DNA of 6,303 nucleotides from Desulfobacterales bacterium (GTDB lineage: Bacteria > Desulfobacterota > Desulfobacteria > Desulfobacterales > BuS5), in assembly GCA_020056865.1 (NCBI GenBank), contig JAGVGX010000191.1, positions 1 through 6,303 of the forward strand, in the 5' to 3' direction. A program made the translations under genes and the position numbers. The notes under the pieces are model-generated. The model saw nothing but the letters and a program-made list of their open reading frames with translations, ran no database searches and was not told the DNA's origin. Of the stretch, positions 1-5,065 are shown piece by piece (position 1 is the stretch's first letter; every line of letters starts with the position of its first letter).

Positions 1-143
1 GCATCAAAACGCTGTTTTTTTCCGGCTATACAGCCGATGTCATCGCCCGCCACGGTGTTATTGATTCAAATATAAATTTTATTGAAAAACCTTTTACCAA
101 AATAAATCTGGCAAAAAAAATAAGGGAGGTACTGGAAACATGA
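1..143 (+). CDS. C-terminal end of a receiver domain, probably of a hybrid sensor histidine kinase (5' truncated)
   Basis: The reading frame enters at base 3 and gives 46 residues before the TGA at 141-143. The visible piece is the last third of a CheY-like receiver: a hydrophobic strand ending in FFSGYT, whose Ser is the usual Ser/Thr switch residue, followed by an EKPF motif with the conserved Lys-Pro of the phosphorylation site, and then a terminal amphipathic helix ending REVLET. The SGYT wording and the ending immediately after the receiver are typical of receivers fused to the C-terminus of PAS-type hybrid histidine kinases in deltaproteobacteria. The kinase part itself lies outside the window, so a stand-alone response regulator cannot be excluded. 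The phospho-acceptor Asp is also outside the window. The protein is probably involved in phosphorelay signalling; the stimulus is unknown. Confidence 0.85.
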   Translation, partial: IKTLFFSGYTADVIARHGVIDSNINFIEKPFTKINLAKKIREVLET

Positions 144-205
144 CACTAAATAATAAGCTCTGCCTATCAAGTCAAGCACTTGAAAAAGAAAAAAAGGCGA
201 CTTGA
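140..205 (+). CDS. possible 21-residue ORF translationally coupled to the kinase end
   Basis: An ATG at 140-142 overlaps the upstream stop codon as ATGA and is preceded at a good distance by a strong ribosome-binding sequence (AGGGAGGT, 123-130). It opens 21 codons ending in TGA at 203-205. The peptide begins MTLNNKLCLS and ends in a Lys-rich stretch (EKEKKAT). I recognise no family. The coupling signals are good, but the short length and lack of any recognisable feature make a chance ORF quite possible. The same AGGGAGGT is also codons of the upstream gene. Confidence 0.2.
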   Translation: MTLNNKLCLSSQALEKEKKAT

Positions 206-244
206 GCCGTCTGTACTAATTGCTGTTCTGAACAAATTGACGGC
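206..244. repeat. nested dyad symmetries downstream of the kinase
   Basis: GCCGTC (206-211) is repeated inverted as GACGGC (239-244). Inside lies an 11-bp palindrome, TGTTC-T-GAACA (224-234). No T-tract follows, so this is not a standard intrinsic terminator. It could be an RNA hairpin or an operator-like site. The rest of 245-355 shows no gene. Confidence 0.3.
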
Positions 245-355
245 AAGACATCCCGGGTTCTCTTCATCCATCTTGGTTTAACCCTACACACTCAGCAAAA
301 AACTTTCTCCTTCAGACACCAGGTAAGCATCCGCTTTTGTTCTTTGAGTTATTCA

Positions 356-384
356 TTGATTTTCTATAGCGTTGACTTTATACT
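356..384 (+). promoter_or_regulatory. sigma70-type promoter for the first stand-alone receiver
   Basis: A -35 box TTGATT (356-361) and a -10 box TATACT (379-384) are separated by exactly 17 bp, each one or two bases off consensus. Transcription would start near 391, about 50 nt before the ATG at 443. The sequence TGATACC occurs at 384-390 and again at 404-410, flanking the likely start site; this may be a regulator-binding site. Confidence 0.5.
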
Positions 385-442
385 GATACCCAATAAAAGA
401 TGGTGATACCTTAAAACTAATTTATGCAACCCTTGGCAGAAA

Positions 443-859
443 ATGACGAAAAATAATTACAAAATATTAATCGCTGAAGATAATTTTGTGTCAAGAAAGC
501 TGTTAAACAAACAACTGGCCGGCCTTGGAGAAGTTGACGTAGCGAGCAATGGGAAAGAAGCTATTACAGCTGTAGAAATGGCGATTAATGATCATGCCCT
601 CTATGATATGATTTTTCTTGATATTATGATGCCTGAGATTAACGGCCTTCAAGCACTTGTAAAAATTCGAAAACTCGAAAGCCAACATGGTTTAGACGAA
701 AAGCATACATCTAAAATAATTATGACCTCAGCGCATTCAGATAAACAAGTTGTTGAAAACGCTATACAAGCCAACTGTAACGCTTATCTTATTAAGCCCG
801 TCACCAAAGAGCGATTATATGAGGAAATAGAAAAACTTGGCTTTAAACTACTGAACTAA
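443..859 (+). CDS. single-domain CheY-like response regulator
   Basis: This is a 138-residue protein made of one receiver domain and no output domain. The key residues are all present: the acidic pair E12-D13 for magnesium binding, the phospho-acceptor D60 in IFLDIMMPEINGL, the switch Ser in IIMTSAH (S96), and K118-P119. Such proteins receive a phosphoryl group from a histidine kinase and act by protein-protein contact or as phosphorelay intermediates in the cytoplasm. The ATG at 443 fits the domain start, which begins about six residues in. The ribosome-binding site is weak; no clear Shine-Dalgarno precedes it. It lies 300 nt after a probable hybrid kinase and 178 nt before a second single-domain receiver, so a shared pathway is plausible but unproven. 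It has its own promoter at 356-384. Family assignment is firm; partner and output are unknown. Confidence 0.93.
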   Translation: MTKNNYKILIAEDNFVSRKLLNKQLAGLGEVDVASNGKEAITAVEMAINDHALYDMIFLDIMMPEINGLQALVKIRKLESQHGLDEKHTSKIIMTSAHSDKQVVENAIQANCNAYLIKPVTKERLYEEIEKLGFKLLN

Positions 860-873
860 GCACCGCATAGCGC

Positions 874-900
874 TGCTGTTTTTTGATAACAGCATGTTTT
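874..900 (+). terminator. weak rho-independent terminator after the first receiver
   Basis: A 7-bp stem, TGCTGTT (874-880) pairing with AACAGCA (888-894), closes a 7-nt loop and is followed by TGTTTT. It starts 14 nt after the stop codon. The stem is short and the T-tract is interrupted, so termination may be partial. Confidence 0.4.
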
Positions 901-947
901 AACTAATTTTATCTATTTGTTTTTTATCATAAAAATTAGACATTATA

Positions 948-976
948 TTGACACCATAAAGAAGTTTATTTAAAAA
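948..976 (+). promoter_or_regulatory. candidate promoter for the second stand-alone receiver
   Basis: A perfect -35 box TTGACA (948-953) is followed after 17 bp by TAAAAA (971-976), a 4-of-6 match to the -10 consensus. The -10 is poor and the region is very AT-rich, so the exact box is uncertain. Confidence 0.35.
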
Positions 977-1037
977 GAAAAAAGCAATCTCAATCGTGAC
1001 ATAATATCATCTTGCTATTGTTCATAAGGAGGAGGTT

Positions 1038-1490
1038 ATGGGGAGTGGTCTGGACGTAATCATCGTAGACGATGAACCGGATATAGTTGAATTACTTTCA
1101 GGCATAATCAACAGCTTCTATACATGGGGCGAGGTTTTCGTCTTTACAAATGTTGATGAGGCTATTGAGTATTGTTTACTTCGTGATCCCGGAATTGCCA
1201 TTTTTGTAGTTGATGTTTTTCTTGGTGAAAAAAGCGGGTTTATATTTCTTGATTCAATTGCTGAAAAATTTACATCCGCCCATGAAGACGCCATAATGAT
1301 TACAGGCCATGCAAGCAATGACATTGTGGATATGTGTGAGGGTTCAAATGTTCACTATTTGCTGGAAAAACCCCTACGGCCATATGCTTTGCAAATGTCA
1401 GTCAGAGCTATTGCAATGAAATACTTAAAGTTTGCCAAAAAAGTTATGAAAGATTCAGCCTTTGCTGCATGCATATCAAGAGTTGAGTAA
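1038..1490 (+). CDS. single-domain response regulator (receiver only)
   Basis: This 150-residue protein is a receiver domain with a longer C-terminal helix and no DNA-binding or enzymatic output domain. Visible signature residues are the acidic cluster D11-D12-E13 in IIVDDEPD, the phospho-acceptor D59 in FVVDVFLGEKSG, the switch Thr in IMITGHA (T89), and K111-P112 in LLEKPLRPY. About 38 residues follow the Lys-Pro, enough for the last helix plus a short basic tail. The start is well supported by a very strong Shine-Dalgarno, AAGGAGGAGG at 1026-1035, just before the ATG. In contrast to the receiver at 443-859, it is predicted to be efficiently translated. It is diverged from that neighbour, so recent duplication is unlikely. 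It presumably works in a phosphorelay, perhaps with the upstream kinase; the partner is not shown by the sequence. Confidence 0.92.
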   Translation: MGSGLDVIIVDDEPDIVELLSGIINSFYTWGEVFVFTNVDEAIEYCLLRDPGIAIFVVDVFLGEKSGFIFLDSIAEKFTSAHEDAIMITGHASNDIVDMCEGSNVHYLLEKPLRPYALQMSVRAIAMKYLKFAKKVMKDSAFAACISRVE

Positions 1491-1581
1491 AAACAAGGTG
1501 GTTTTTTTATATATCTCCTTATGATCGCGAATTAACATGTAACCAAGCTTTTATTTTTTTTCATCATATGTTATAAATCTT

Positions 1582-1758
1582 GTAACTGCTCAGGAGTCGG
1601 AATTAAGGAGACAGAATCCAGAATAGAAGCAATGCAGTCTCCCGCAACTTACTAACTTCTTCAAGTTGAGCATTAGCAAAGTATCACCATAACCAAAGCA
1701 GGTTTCCTTTTCATTCTGGCTCCTGAATTCTGGCTTCTGTCTCCTGCTGAGTAGTTAC
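1582..1758. mobile_element. MITE-like inverted-repeat element upstream of hisB
   Basis: The outer ends are inverted copies: GTAACTGCTCAG (1582-1593) against the complement of CTGAGTAGTTAC (1747-1758), 11 of 12 matching. Farther in, AGGAGACAGAATCCAGAAT (1606-1624) matches the complement of 1727-1745 at 18 of 19 positions. The arms also contain degenerate direct repeats of AGGAG-x-C-x-GAA. The middle, about 100 bp, has no ORF but a small AACTT-CTTC-AAGTT hairpin (1654-1667). AATCTT occurs just outside both ends (1576-1581 and 1761-1766) and could be an imperfectly placed target duplication. No transposase is present, so this is a non-autonomous or simply palindromic dispersed element. It occupies most of the 315-base gap 1491-1805. 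No convincing hisB promoter is seen in the rest of that gap. Confidence 0.55.
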
Positions 1759-1805
1759 TTAATCTTTAAATTTAATTTATTTGTAACGAGATAAACGTTA
1801 ATCAT

Positions 1806-2396
1806 ATGCAACGCACATCAAAACTCAACCGTAATACAAAAGAAACCAGCATAAGCCTAACACTCAACATAGATGGCTCTGGAACAACCTGTAGTATATC
1901 AACCGGAATCCCTTTTCTAGACCATATGCTTTCCCTTATGAGCGTTCATGGCTTTTTTGATCTGTCAGTCTCTGCAAAAGGAGACCTTGACGTTGATCTT
2001 CATCACACGGTTGAAGATGTTGGACTTGTTCTCGGAGATGCTTTCAATAAAGCACTTGGTAACCGTAAGGGAATAAAAAGATACGGCCACGCTGTTACCC
2101 CTATGGATGAAGCATTAACCAGCGTGAGTATTGATTTATCAAAACGTCCATTCATGGTTTTTAATGTTCCTGATATAAAAAGCACAGGCACAGGGTTTAA
2201 TATATATCTTGCCAAGGAGTTTTTAAGAGCCTTTGCAGTTAATGGCGGTATGAACCTGCATATAAACACGTCTTACGGCGACAATGAACATCACATCATA
2301 GAGTCAATTTTTAAGTCGTTGGGCAAATCGCTGGATCAGGCATCTTCTTATGATGAACGCATTACAGATGTGCTTTCCAGCAAGGGAACATTATAA
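1806..2396 (+). CDS. hisB: imidazoleglycerol-phosphate dehydratase
   Basis: HisB dehydrates imidazole glycerol phosphate to imidazole acetol phosphate, the seventh step of histidine biosynthesis, in the cytoplasm. At 196 residues it is the usual size of the monofunctional enzyme; there is no fused histidinol-phosphatase domain as in E. coli. The family signatures are all visible: GIPFLDHML (34-42), H48 in SVHGFF, the metal-binding DLHHTVEDVG (64-73), PMDEAL (99-104), RAFAVNGGM (141-149) and GDNEHHIIESIF (158-169). The His/Glu residues in these motifs bind the two manganese ions in characterised homologues. The C-terminus DVLSSKGTL has the usual SxKGxL ending. The ATG at 1806 gives the normal N-terminus, though only a poor ribosome-binding site precedes it. 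It heads a tight cluster with a lipoprotein gene 4 nt downstream and then hisA. Confidence 0.97.
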   Translation: MQRTSKLNRNTKETSISLTLNIDGSGTTCSISTGIPFLDHMLSLMSVHGFFDLSVSAKGDLDVDLHHTVEDVGLVLGDAFNKALGNRKGIKRYGHAVTPMDEALTSVSIDLSKRPFMVFNVPDIKSTGTGFNIYLAKEFLRAFAVNGGMNLHINTSYGDNEHHIIESIFKSLGKSLDQASSYDERITDVLSSKGTL

Positions 2397-2400
2397 ATGT

Positions 2401-3084
2401 ATGACAAAATTTTATAATACCGTATTATTTTCAACTTTGCTTTGCATAGCATTGAACTTTTCTTACGGTTGTAAAACACAAATTATCGCGCCGAAATCAA
2501 ACGCTGTGGATACAGGCATAAAAACAATTCTCGTGATGCCATTTAAAAGCATCTCGTCTGTCTATAAAGACGCCGATGAAAATCATTGCCCTTTGTGCGG
2601 CAAAACGTTCATGACAGGCTCCATACCAGATAACGCCGTTACGTATATGACGGATCGTCTTATTGATTTAATAGGTATGCTTAACGATTATCATTTTATA
2701 TTTGCAAAACACAACCAACCCGATTGGTCAGCGTCAGGCTCCAAACCGGAACCTATTGTTTCTGAACGCAACTTCCTTATTGAGTCAGGAAAAGGTCAAC
2801 ACGCAGATGCTGTTCTATCCGGATATATTTACAGGTTCAAACAACGTGTAGGAACAACGTATTCTGTTGAATCTCCTGCTTCGGTTGCCTTTGGAATGCA
2901 TATAGTCCGTGTACCTGACGGACGTATATTATGGTCCGGACATTTTGATGAAACGCAGCATTCTTTAAGTGAAAATCTTTTGCAACTCGGTATATTTTTA
3001 AAAAGAAAAGCAAGCTGGGTGACCGCTGAACAGATGGCTTCATCCGGACTTGAAGACATACTTAACACACTAAAAACACCATGA
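2401..3084 (+). CDS. putative lipoprotein with a CPxCG motif, in the his operon
   Basis: I do not know a function for this 227-residue protein. Residues 1-23 look like a signal peptide: a Lys near the start and a hydrophobic stretch VLFSTLLCIALNF. They end at SYG-C24, a lipobox-like site whose -3 residue (Ser) is not ideal. The mature part opens with a strand TILVMPF (42-48), then HCPLCGKTFMTG (62-73), and later ADAVLSGYIYRF, ASVAFGMHIVRV and GRILWSGHFDETQHSL. The VMPF strand followed by a DAVLSGYI strand recalls the TolB-N/CsgG/LpoB-like fold of envelope lipoproteins; this is an inference. The ATG at 2401 is chosen because it places the signal peptide at the N-terminus and follows the hisB stop by 4 nt. 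An in-frame start at 2350 would add 17 unlikely residues inside hisB. The stop overlaps the hisA start as ATGA, indicating co-translation, although a link to histidine synthesis is not obvious. Confidence 0.8.
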   Translation: MTKFYNTVLFSTLLCIALNFSYGCKTQIIAPKSNAVDTGIKTILVMPFKSISSVYKDADENHCPLCGKTFMTGSIPDNAVTYMTDRLIDLIGMLNDYHFIFAKHNQPDWSASGSKPEPIVSERNFLIESGKGQHADAVLSGYIYRFKQRVGTTYSVESPASVAFGMHIVRVPDGRILWSGHFDETQHSLSENLLQLGIFLKRKASWVTAEQMASSGLEDILNTLKTP

Positions 3085-3836
3085 TTATTATACCTGCAAT
3101 TGATTTAAAAAATGGCAAGTGTGTCAGGCTCCTGCAAGGTATGATGGATAAAGAAACGGTTTTTTCCGATAACCCGGCATCCATGGCAAAAAAATGGGAA
3201 GACCAAGGCGCAAAGATGCTTCATATTGTTGATCTTGACGGCGCTGTTGGGAAAAAGCTTCAAAACCTTGATTCCATAAAAAAAATTATTAGGCATGTAA
3301 ATATTCCTGTTCAGGTTGGAGGAGGCATCAGGAACAAAGAGACCATCAACATGCTGCTCGATCTGGGAGTAAAAAGGGTCATCATAGGCACAGAAGCCAT
3401 AAGGAACCCAGACCTTGTAATCAACGCCTGCAAAGAGTTTCCTGATAAAATTATAGTCGGCATTGACGCAAGAAACGGGTTTGTTGCAATTGAAGGATGG
3501 ACACAAACAACCCGGATAAAGGCGGTTGATCTTGCAAAACAGTTTGAAAGTTGCGGTGTGGCAGCCATAAACTTTACAGATATTCATCGTGACGGGATGC
3601 AAACCGGCCCCAATATTGAAGAAACCAGACAACTTGCAGAAGCTGTATCAACACCGATTGTGGCTTCCGGAGGCGTTTCAACCATTGAGGATATAAAAAA
3701 TCTTGTTTCTATTTATCGTGCAGGCGTTATCGGCGTTATTGTAGGGAAAGCATTGTACAGTGGCACGCTGAAATTTAAAGAAGCCGAAGACTTTCTAAAC
3801 AAAAACATACACGAACAAACGAACCGGTTACTCTAA
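3081..3836 (+). CDS. hisA: ProFAR isomerase (HisA), (beta/alpha)8 barrel
   Basis: HisA isomerises 5'-ProFAR to PRFAR, the fourth step of histidine biosynthesis. The 251-residue length is normal. The catalytic aspartates are D8 in IPAIDLKNG and D129 in VGIDARNG, at the ends of strands 1 and 5 of the barrel. Other family signatures are the N-terminal KNGKCVRLLQG, HIVDLDGA (48-55), VQVGGGIR (77-84), GWTQTT, FTDIHRDGMQTGPN and the phosphate-binding ASGGVSTIEDI and VIVGKALYSG. The HIVDLDGA and GWTQTT wording separates it from the paralogue HisF. The ATG at 3081 overlaps the stop of the preceding lipoprotein gene (ATGA), so translation is probably coupled. hisF does not follow; the next gene is rpmH after 249 nt, so the rest of the pathway is encoded elsewhere or upstream of the window. 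Confidence 0.97.
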   Translation: MIIIPAIDLKNGKCVRLLQGMMDKETVFSDNPASMAKKWEDQGAKMLHIVDLDGAVGKKLQNLDSIKKIIRHVNIPVQVGGGIRNKETINMLLDLGVKRVIIGTEAIRNPDLVINACKEFPDKIIVGIDARNGFVAIEGWTQTTRIKAVDLAKQFESCGVAAINFTDIHRDGMQTGPNIEETRQLAEAVSTPIVASGGVSTIEDIKNLVSIYRAGVIGVIVGKALYSGTLKFKEAEDFLNKNIHEQTNRLL

Positions 3837-3892
3837 CCATGATACGAACTCGAAATCATTCTCAAAAAAATTTTAATTATCCGGTATACATA

Positions 3893-3921
3893 TTGACATT
3901 ATTATCATTTATATTTAATAT
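3893..3921 (+). promoter_or_regulatory. sigma70-type promoter for rpmH-rnpA
   Basis: A perfect -35 box TTGACA (3893-3898) is followed after 17 bp by TAATAT (3916-3921), a 4-of-6 match to TATAAT. Transcription starting near 3928 would leave a leader of roughly 160 nt before rpmH, containing the inverted-repeat element at 3953-4027. No convincing terminator separates hisA from this promoter. Confidence 0.5.
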
Positions 3922-3952
3922 AAAAAGTTTAAGACTTATACAAGTTGCACTT

Positions 3953-4027
3953 GAGACCTTTGAAAGAGGATTAACATTTTAGGCTCACGTCGAAGTTGGA
4001 CGAAAGGGGACGTTTTGCAACAGTCTC
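3953..4027. repeat. 75-bp inverted-repeat-bounded element in the rpmH leader
   Basis: The ends are imperfect inverted copies: GAGACCTTTGAAA at the left against GAGACTGTTGCAAA read from the right on the other strand. Internal short complements, ACGTC (3987-3991) with GACGT (4009-4013), and CGTC with GACG (3999-4002), could add further hairpins. There is no ORF. The element is more GC-rich than the AT-rich DNA around it, which suggests an insertion. It may be a small dispersed palindromic repeat (REP or MITE type) or an RNA structure in the leader of the L34 mRNA; the sequence alone does not decide. Confidence 0.45.
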
Positions 4028-4085
4028 TAACTTTTGGAAAATATCAGGCGTATAGTCATAAGCATTTAGAAACAGGACATATATT

Positions 4086-4220
4086 ATGAAAAGGACATAT
4101 CAGCCAAGCAGAATAAAGCGTGCAAGAACTCACGGTTTTTTAAAACGGATGTCAACCAAGCAGGGTCGAAGAGTTATTAACCGCCGCAGAGCCAAAGGAA
4201 GAAATCGTTTATCCGTCTAA
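4086..4220 (+). CDS. rpmH: 50S ribosomal protein L34
   Basis: This 44-residue, highly basic protein is the complete bacterial L34 (bL34). It begins [18 protein letters not shown] and continues with the [19 protein letters not shown] core and the LSV end typical of the family. L34 binds 23S rRNA in the large ribosomal subunit. AGGA at 4074-4077 lies 8 nt before the ATG and is a good ribosome-binding site. The gene heads the conserved rpmH-rnpA-yidD-yidC cluster, which in many bacteria lies near the replication origin with dnaA upstream; here hisA is upstream instead and no cluster of DnaA boxes is seen. rnpA follows after 45 nt with no terminator between them, so the two are probably co-transcribed from the promoter at 3893. 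Confidence 0.98.
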   Translation: MKRTYQPSRIKRARTHGFLKRMSTKQGRRVINRRRAKGRNRLSV

Positions 4221-4265
4221 GTTTGTTCTTTTTGATTTTAAACGCATAGAATAAAACTAAGGAAG

Positions 4266-4628
4266 ATGATTCTGAATCAATTTTCTTTTACCAAATCAGA
4301 CAGACTTTTAAAACGGCACGAATATCTTTACCTGGAAAAAAATGGGAAGACAATTCATAGTCAATATGTTATTGCCGTTTTCACTCCGGGTCACCATGAA
4401 AGATCACGCATAGGTGTAACCGTTACAAAAAAAGTTGGAAATGCTGCGGTACGAAACAAATTCAAAAGAATTTTACGGGAGTATTTCAGGCAAAACAAAC
4501 ATAAATTTTCGAAAATTTGGGACATTAATATCATAGCAAAGAAACAGGCTGCTGGCTTGGCATCAAGCCGGATGTTCATATCCTTGCAACATATATTTAA
4601 CAGAATCGACAGGAGCACGAATAATTAA
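4266..4628 (+). CDS. rnpA: ribonuclease P protein component
   Basis: RnpA is the small basic protein subunit that binds the RNase P RNA and helps it cleave the 5' leader from precursor tRNAs. The 120-residue length is normal. The N-terminus [16 protein letters not shown] is the family's opening helix, which contributes to the groove for the pre-tRNA leader. The diagnostic RNR motif is [19 protein letters not shown] (57-75), with a Lys at the final Arg position of the classic [14 protein letters not shown] precedes it in the usual order. The ATG at 4266 has AAGGA only 2 nt upstream, unusually close; the following ATT or CTG codons would give better spacing, so the exact start is slightly uncertain. 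yidD begins at or just after its stop codon. Confidence 0.96.
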   Translation: MILNQFSFTKSDRLLKRHEYLYLEKNGKTIHSQYVIAVFTPGHHERSRIGVTVTKKVGNAAVRNKFKRILREYFRQNKHKFSKIWDINIIAKKQAAGLASSRMFISLQHIFNRIDRSTNN

Positions 4629-4860
4629 CAACATATTTGTCAGACTTACCTTGTTATTCATCAAGGCATATCAATGCTTTATATCTCCTGTTTTCCCCCC
4701 TTCATGTCGTTTTTACCCAACCTGCTCAGCTTATACGTATCAAGCGGTTAGCAGCTACGGTCTTGTAAGAGGGCTTTTCCTTTCTGTTAAAAGAATTTTG
4801 CGATGTCATCCGTTTCATCCGGGAGGAATTGACCCCGTGCCAGATCGTTATGATATATAA
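4624..4860 (+). CDS. yidD: YidD, membrane protein insertion efficiency factor (apparent AUU start)
   Basis: YidD is a small inner-membrane-associated protein that aids YidC-dependent insertion. The family core is clear: [21 protein letters not shown], then SAYTYQAV, and [18 protein letters not shown] near the C-terminus, with the conserved Cys residues. The conventional start would be TTG at 4651 (69 residues), but no ribosome-binding site precedes it and it removes most of the N-terminal amphipathic segment. Reading upstream in frame gives [16 protein letters not shown], which looks like the normal YidD N-terminus. No ATG, GTG or TTG lies upstream of 4651 in the part of this frame that I read. 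AGGAG at 4611-4615 is 8 nt before ATT 4624-4626, which overlaps the rnpA stop TAA (4626-4628). I therefore place the start at ATT, giving 78 residues. The gene is certain; the start is an inference. Confidence 0.9.
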   Translation: MNNIFVRLTLLFIKAYQCFISPVFPPSCRFYPTCSAYTYQAVSSYGLVRGLFLSVKRILRCHPFHPGGIDPVPDRYDI

Positions 4861-4963
4861 GTCAAAGCATATAAACCCGTAGATCCAATAGCTTGTAATT
4901 CAGAAATAAAGCATTAGCACATGGCTCGCGGTTTATGTCAACGATCTGTAATCTTTCCTTGAT

Positions 4964-4991
4964 TTGATCTGAATGTATGTGCCTTTATAAT
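4964..4991 (+). promoter_or_regulatory. promoter for yidC
   Basis: A consensus -10 box TATAAT (4986-4991) lies 16 bp after TTGATC (4964-4969). It is in the 205-nt gap between yidD and yidC and would give a leader of about 70 nt. I see no terminator or small gene elsewhere in this gap, so yidC may also receive read-through from rpmH-rnpA-yidD. Confidence 0.5.
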
Positions 4992-5065
4992 CCTAATGAT
5001 ACAGCCTGTAAAATATAACCAAAAAAAGACAAACATACCTTAAGTATAGTTTTTAGGAGATGATT

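Noticed and set aside
424..456. Ten-codon upstream ORF overlapping the start of the first receiver
   Set aside because: It has no ribosome-binding site and no recognisable attenuator structure; probably chance.
1489..1508. AAAAAC / GTTTTT stem with T-tract after the second receiver as a terminator
   Set aside because: The six pairs contain only one G-C and the stem overlaps the stop codon; too weak to call.
2505..2513. Near match to a DnaA box on the minus strand (GTATCCACA)
   Set aside because: It is a single site, off by one base and inside the lipoprotein gene. No cluster of boxes or AT-rich unwinding region accompanies it, and the hisA-rpmH gap has none, so no origin is called.
2587..2598. 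CxxC in the lipoprotein as a c-type heme site
   Set aside because: The residue after the second Cys is Gly (CPLCG), not the His that heme attachment requires.
3105..3632. Minus-strand 175-codon open frame inside hisA
   Set aside because: hisA on the opposite strand is an unmistakable full-length enzyme; the minus-strand frame is its shadow and has no promoter or ribosome-binding evidence.
3839..3859. ATGAT / ATCAT hairpin after hisA as a terminator
   Set aside because: Five AT-rich pairs with an 11-nt loop and no T-tract directly after it.
4921..4962. Thirteen-codon ORF between yidD and yidC
   Set aside because: No ribosome-binding site, no recognisable sequence, and too short to support.
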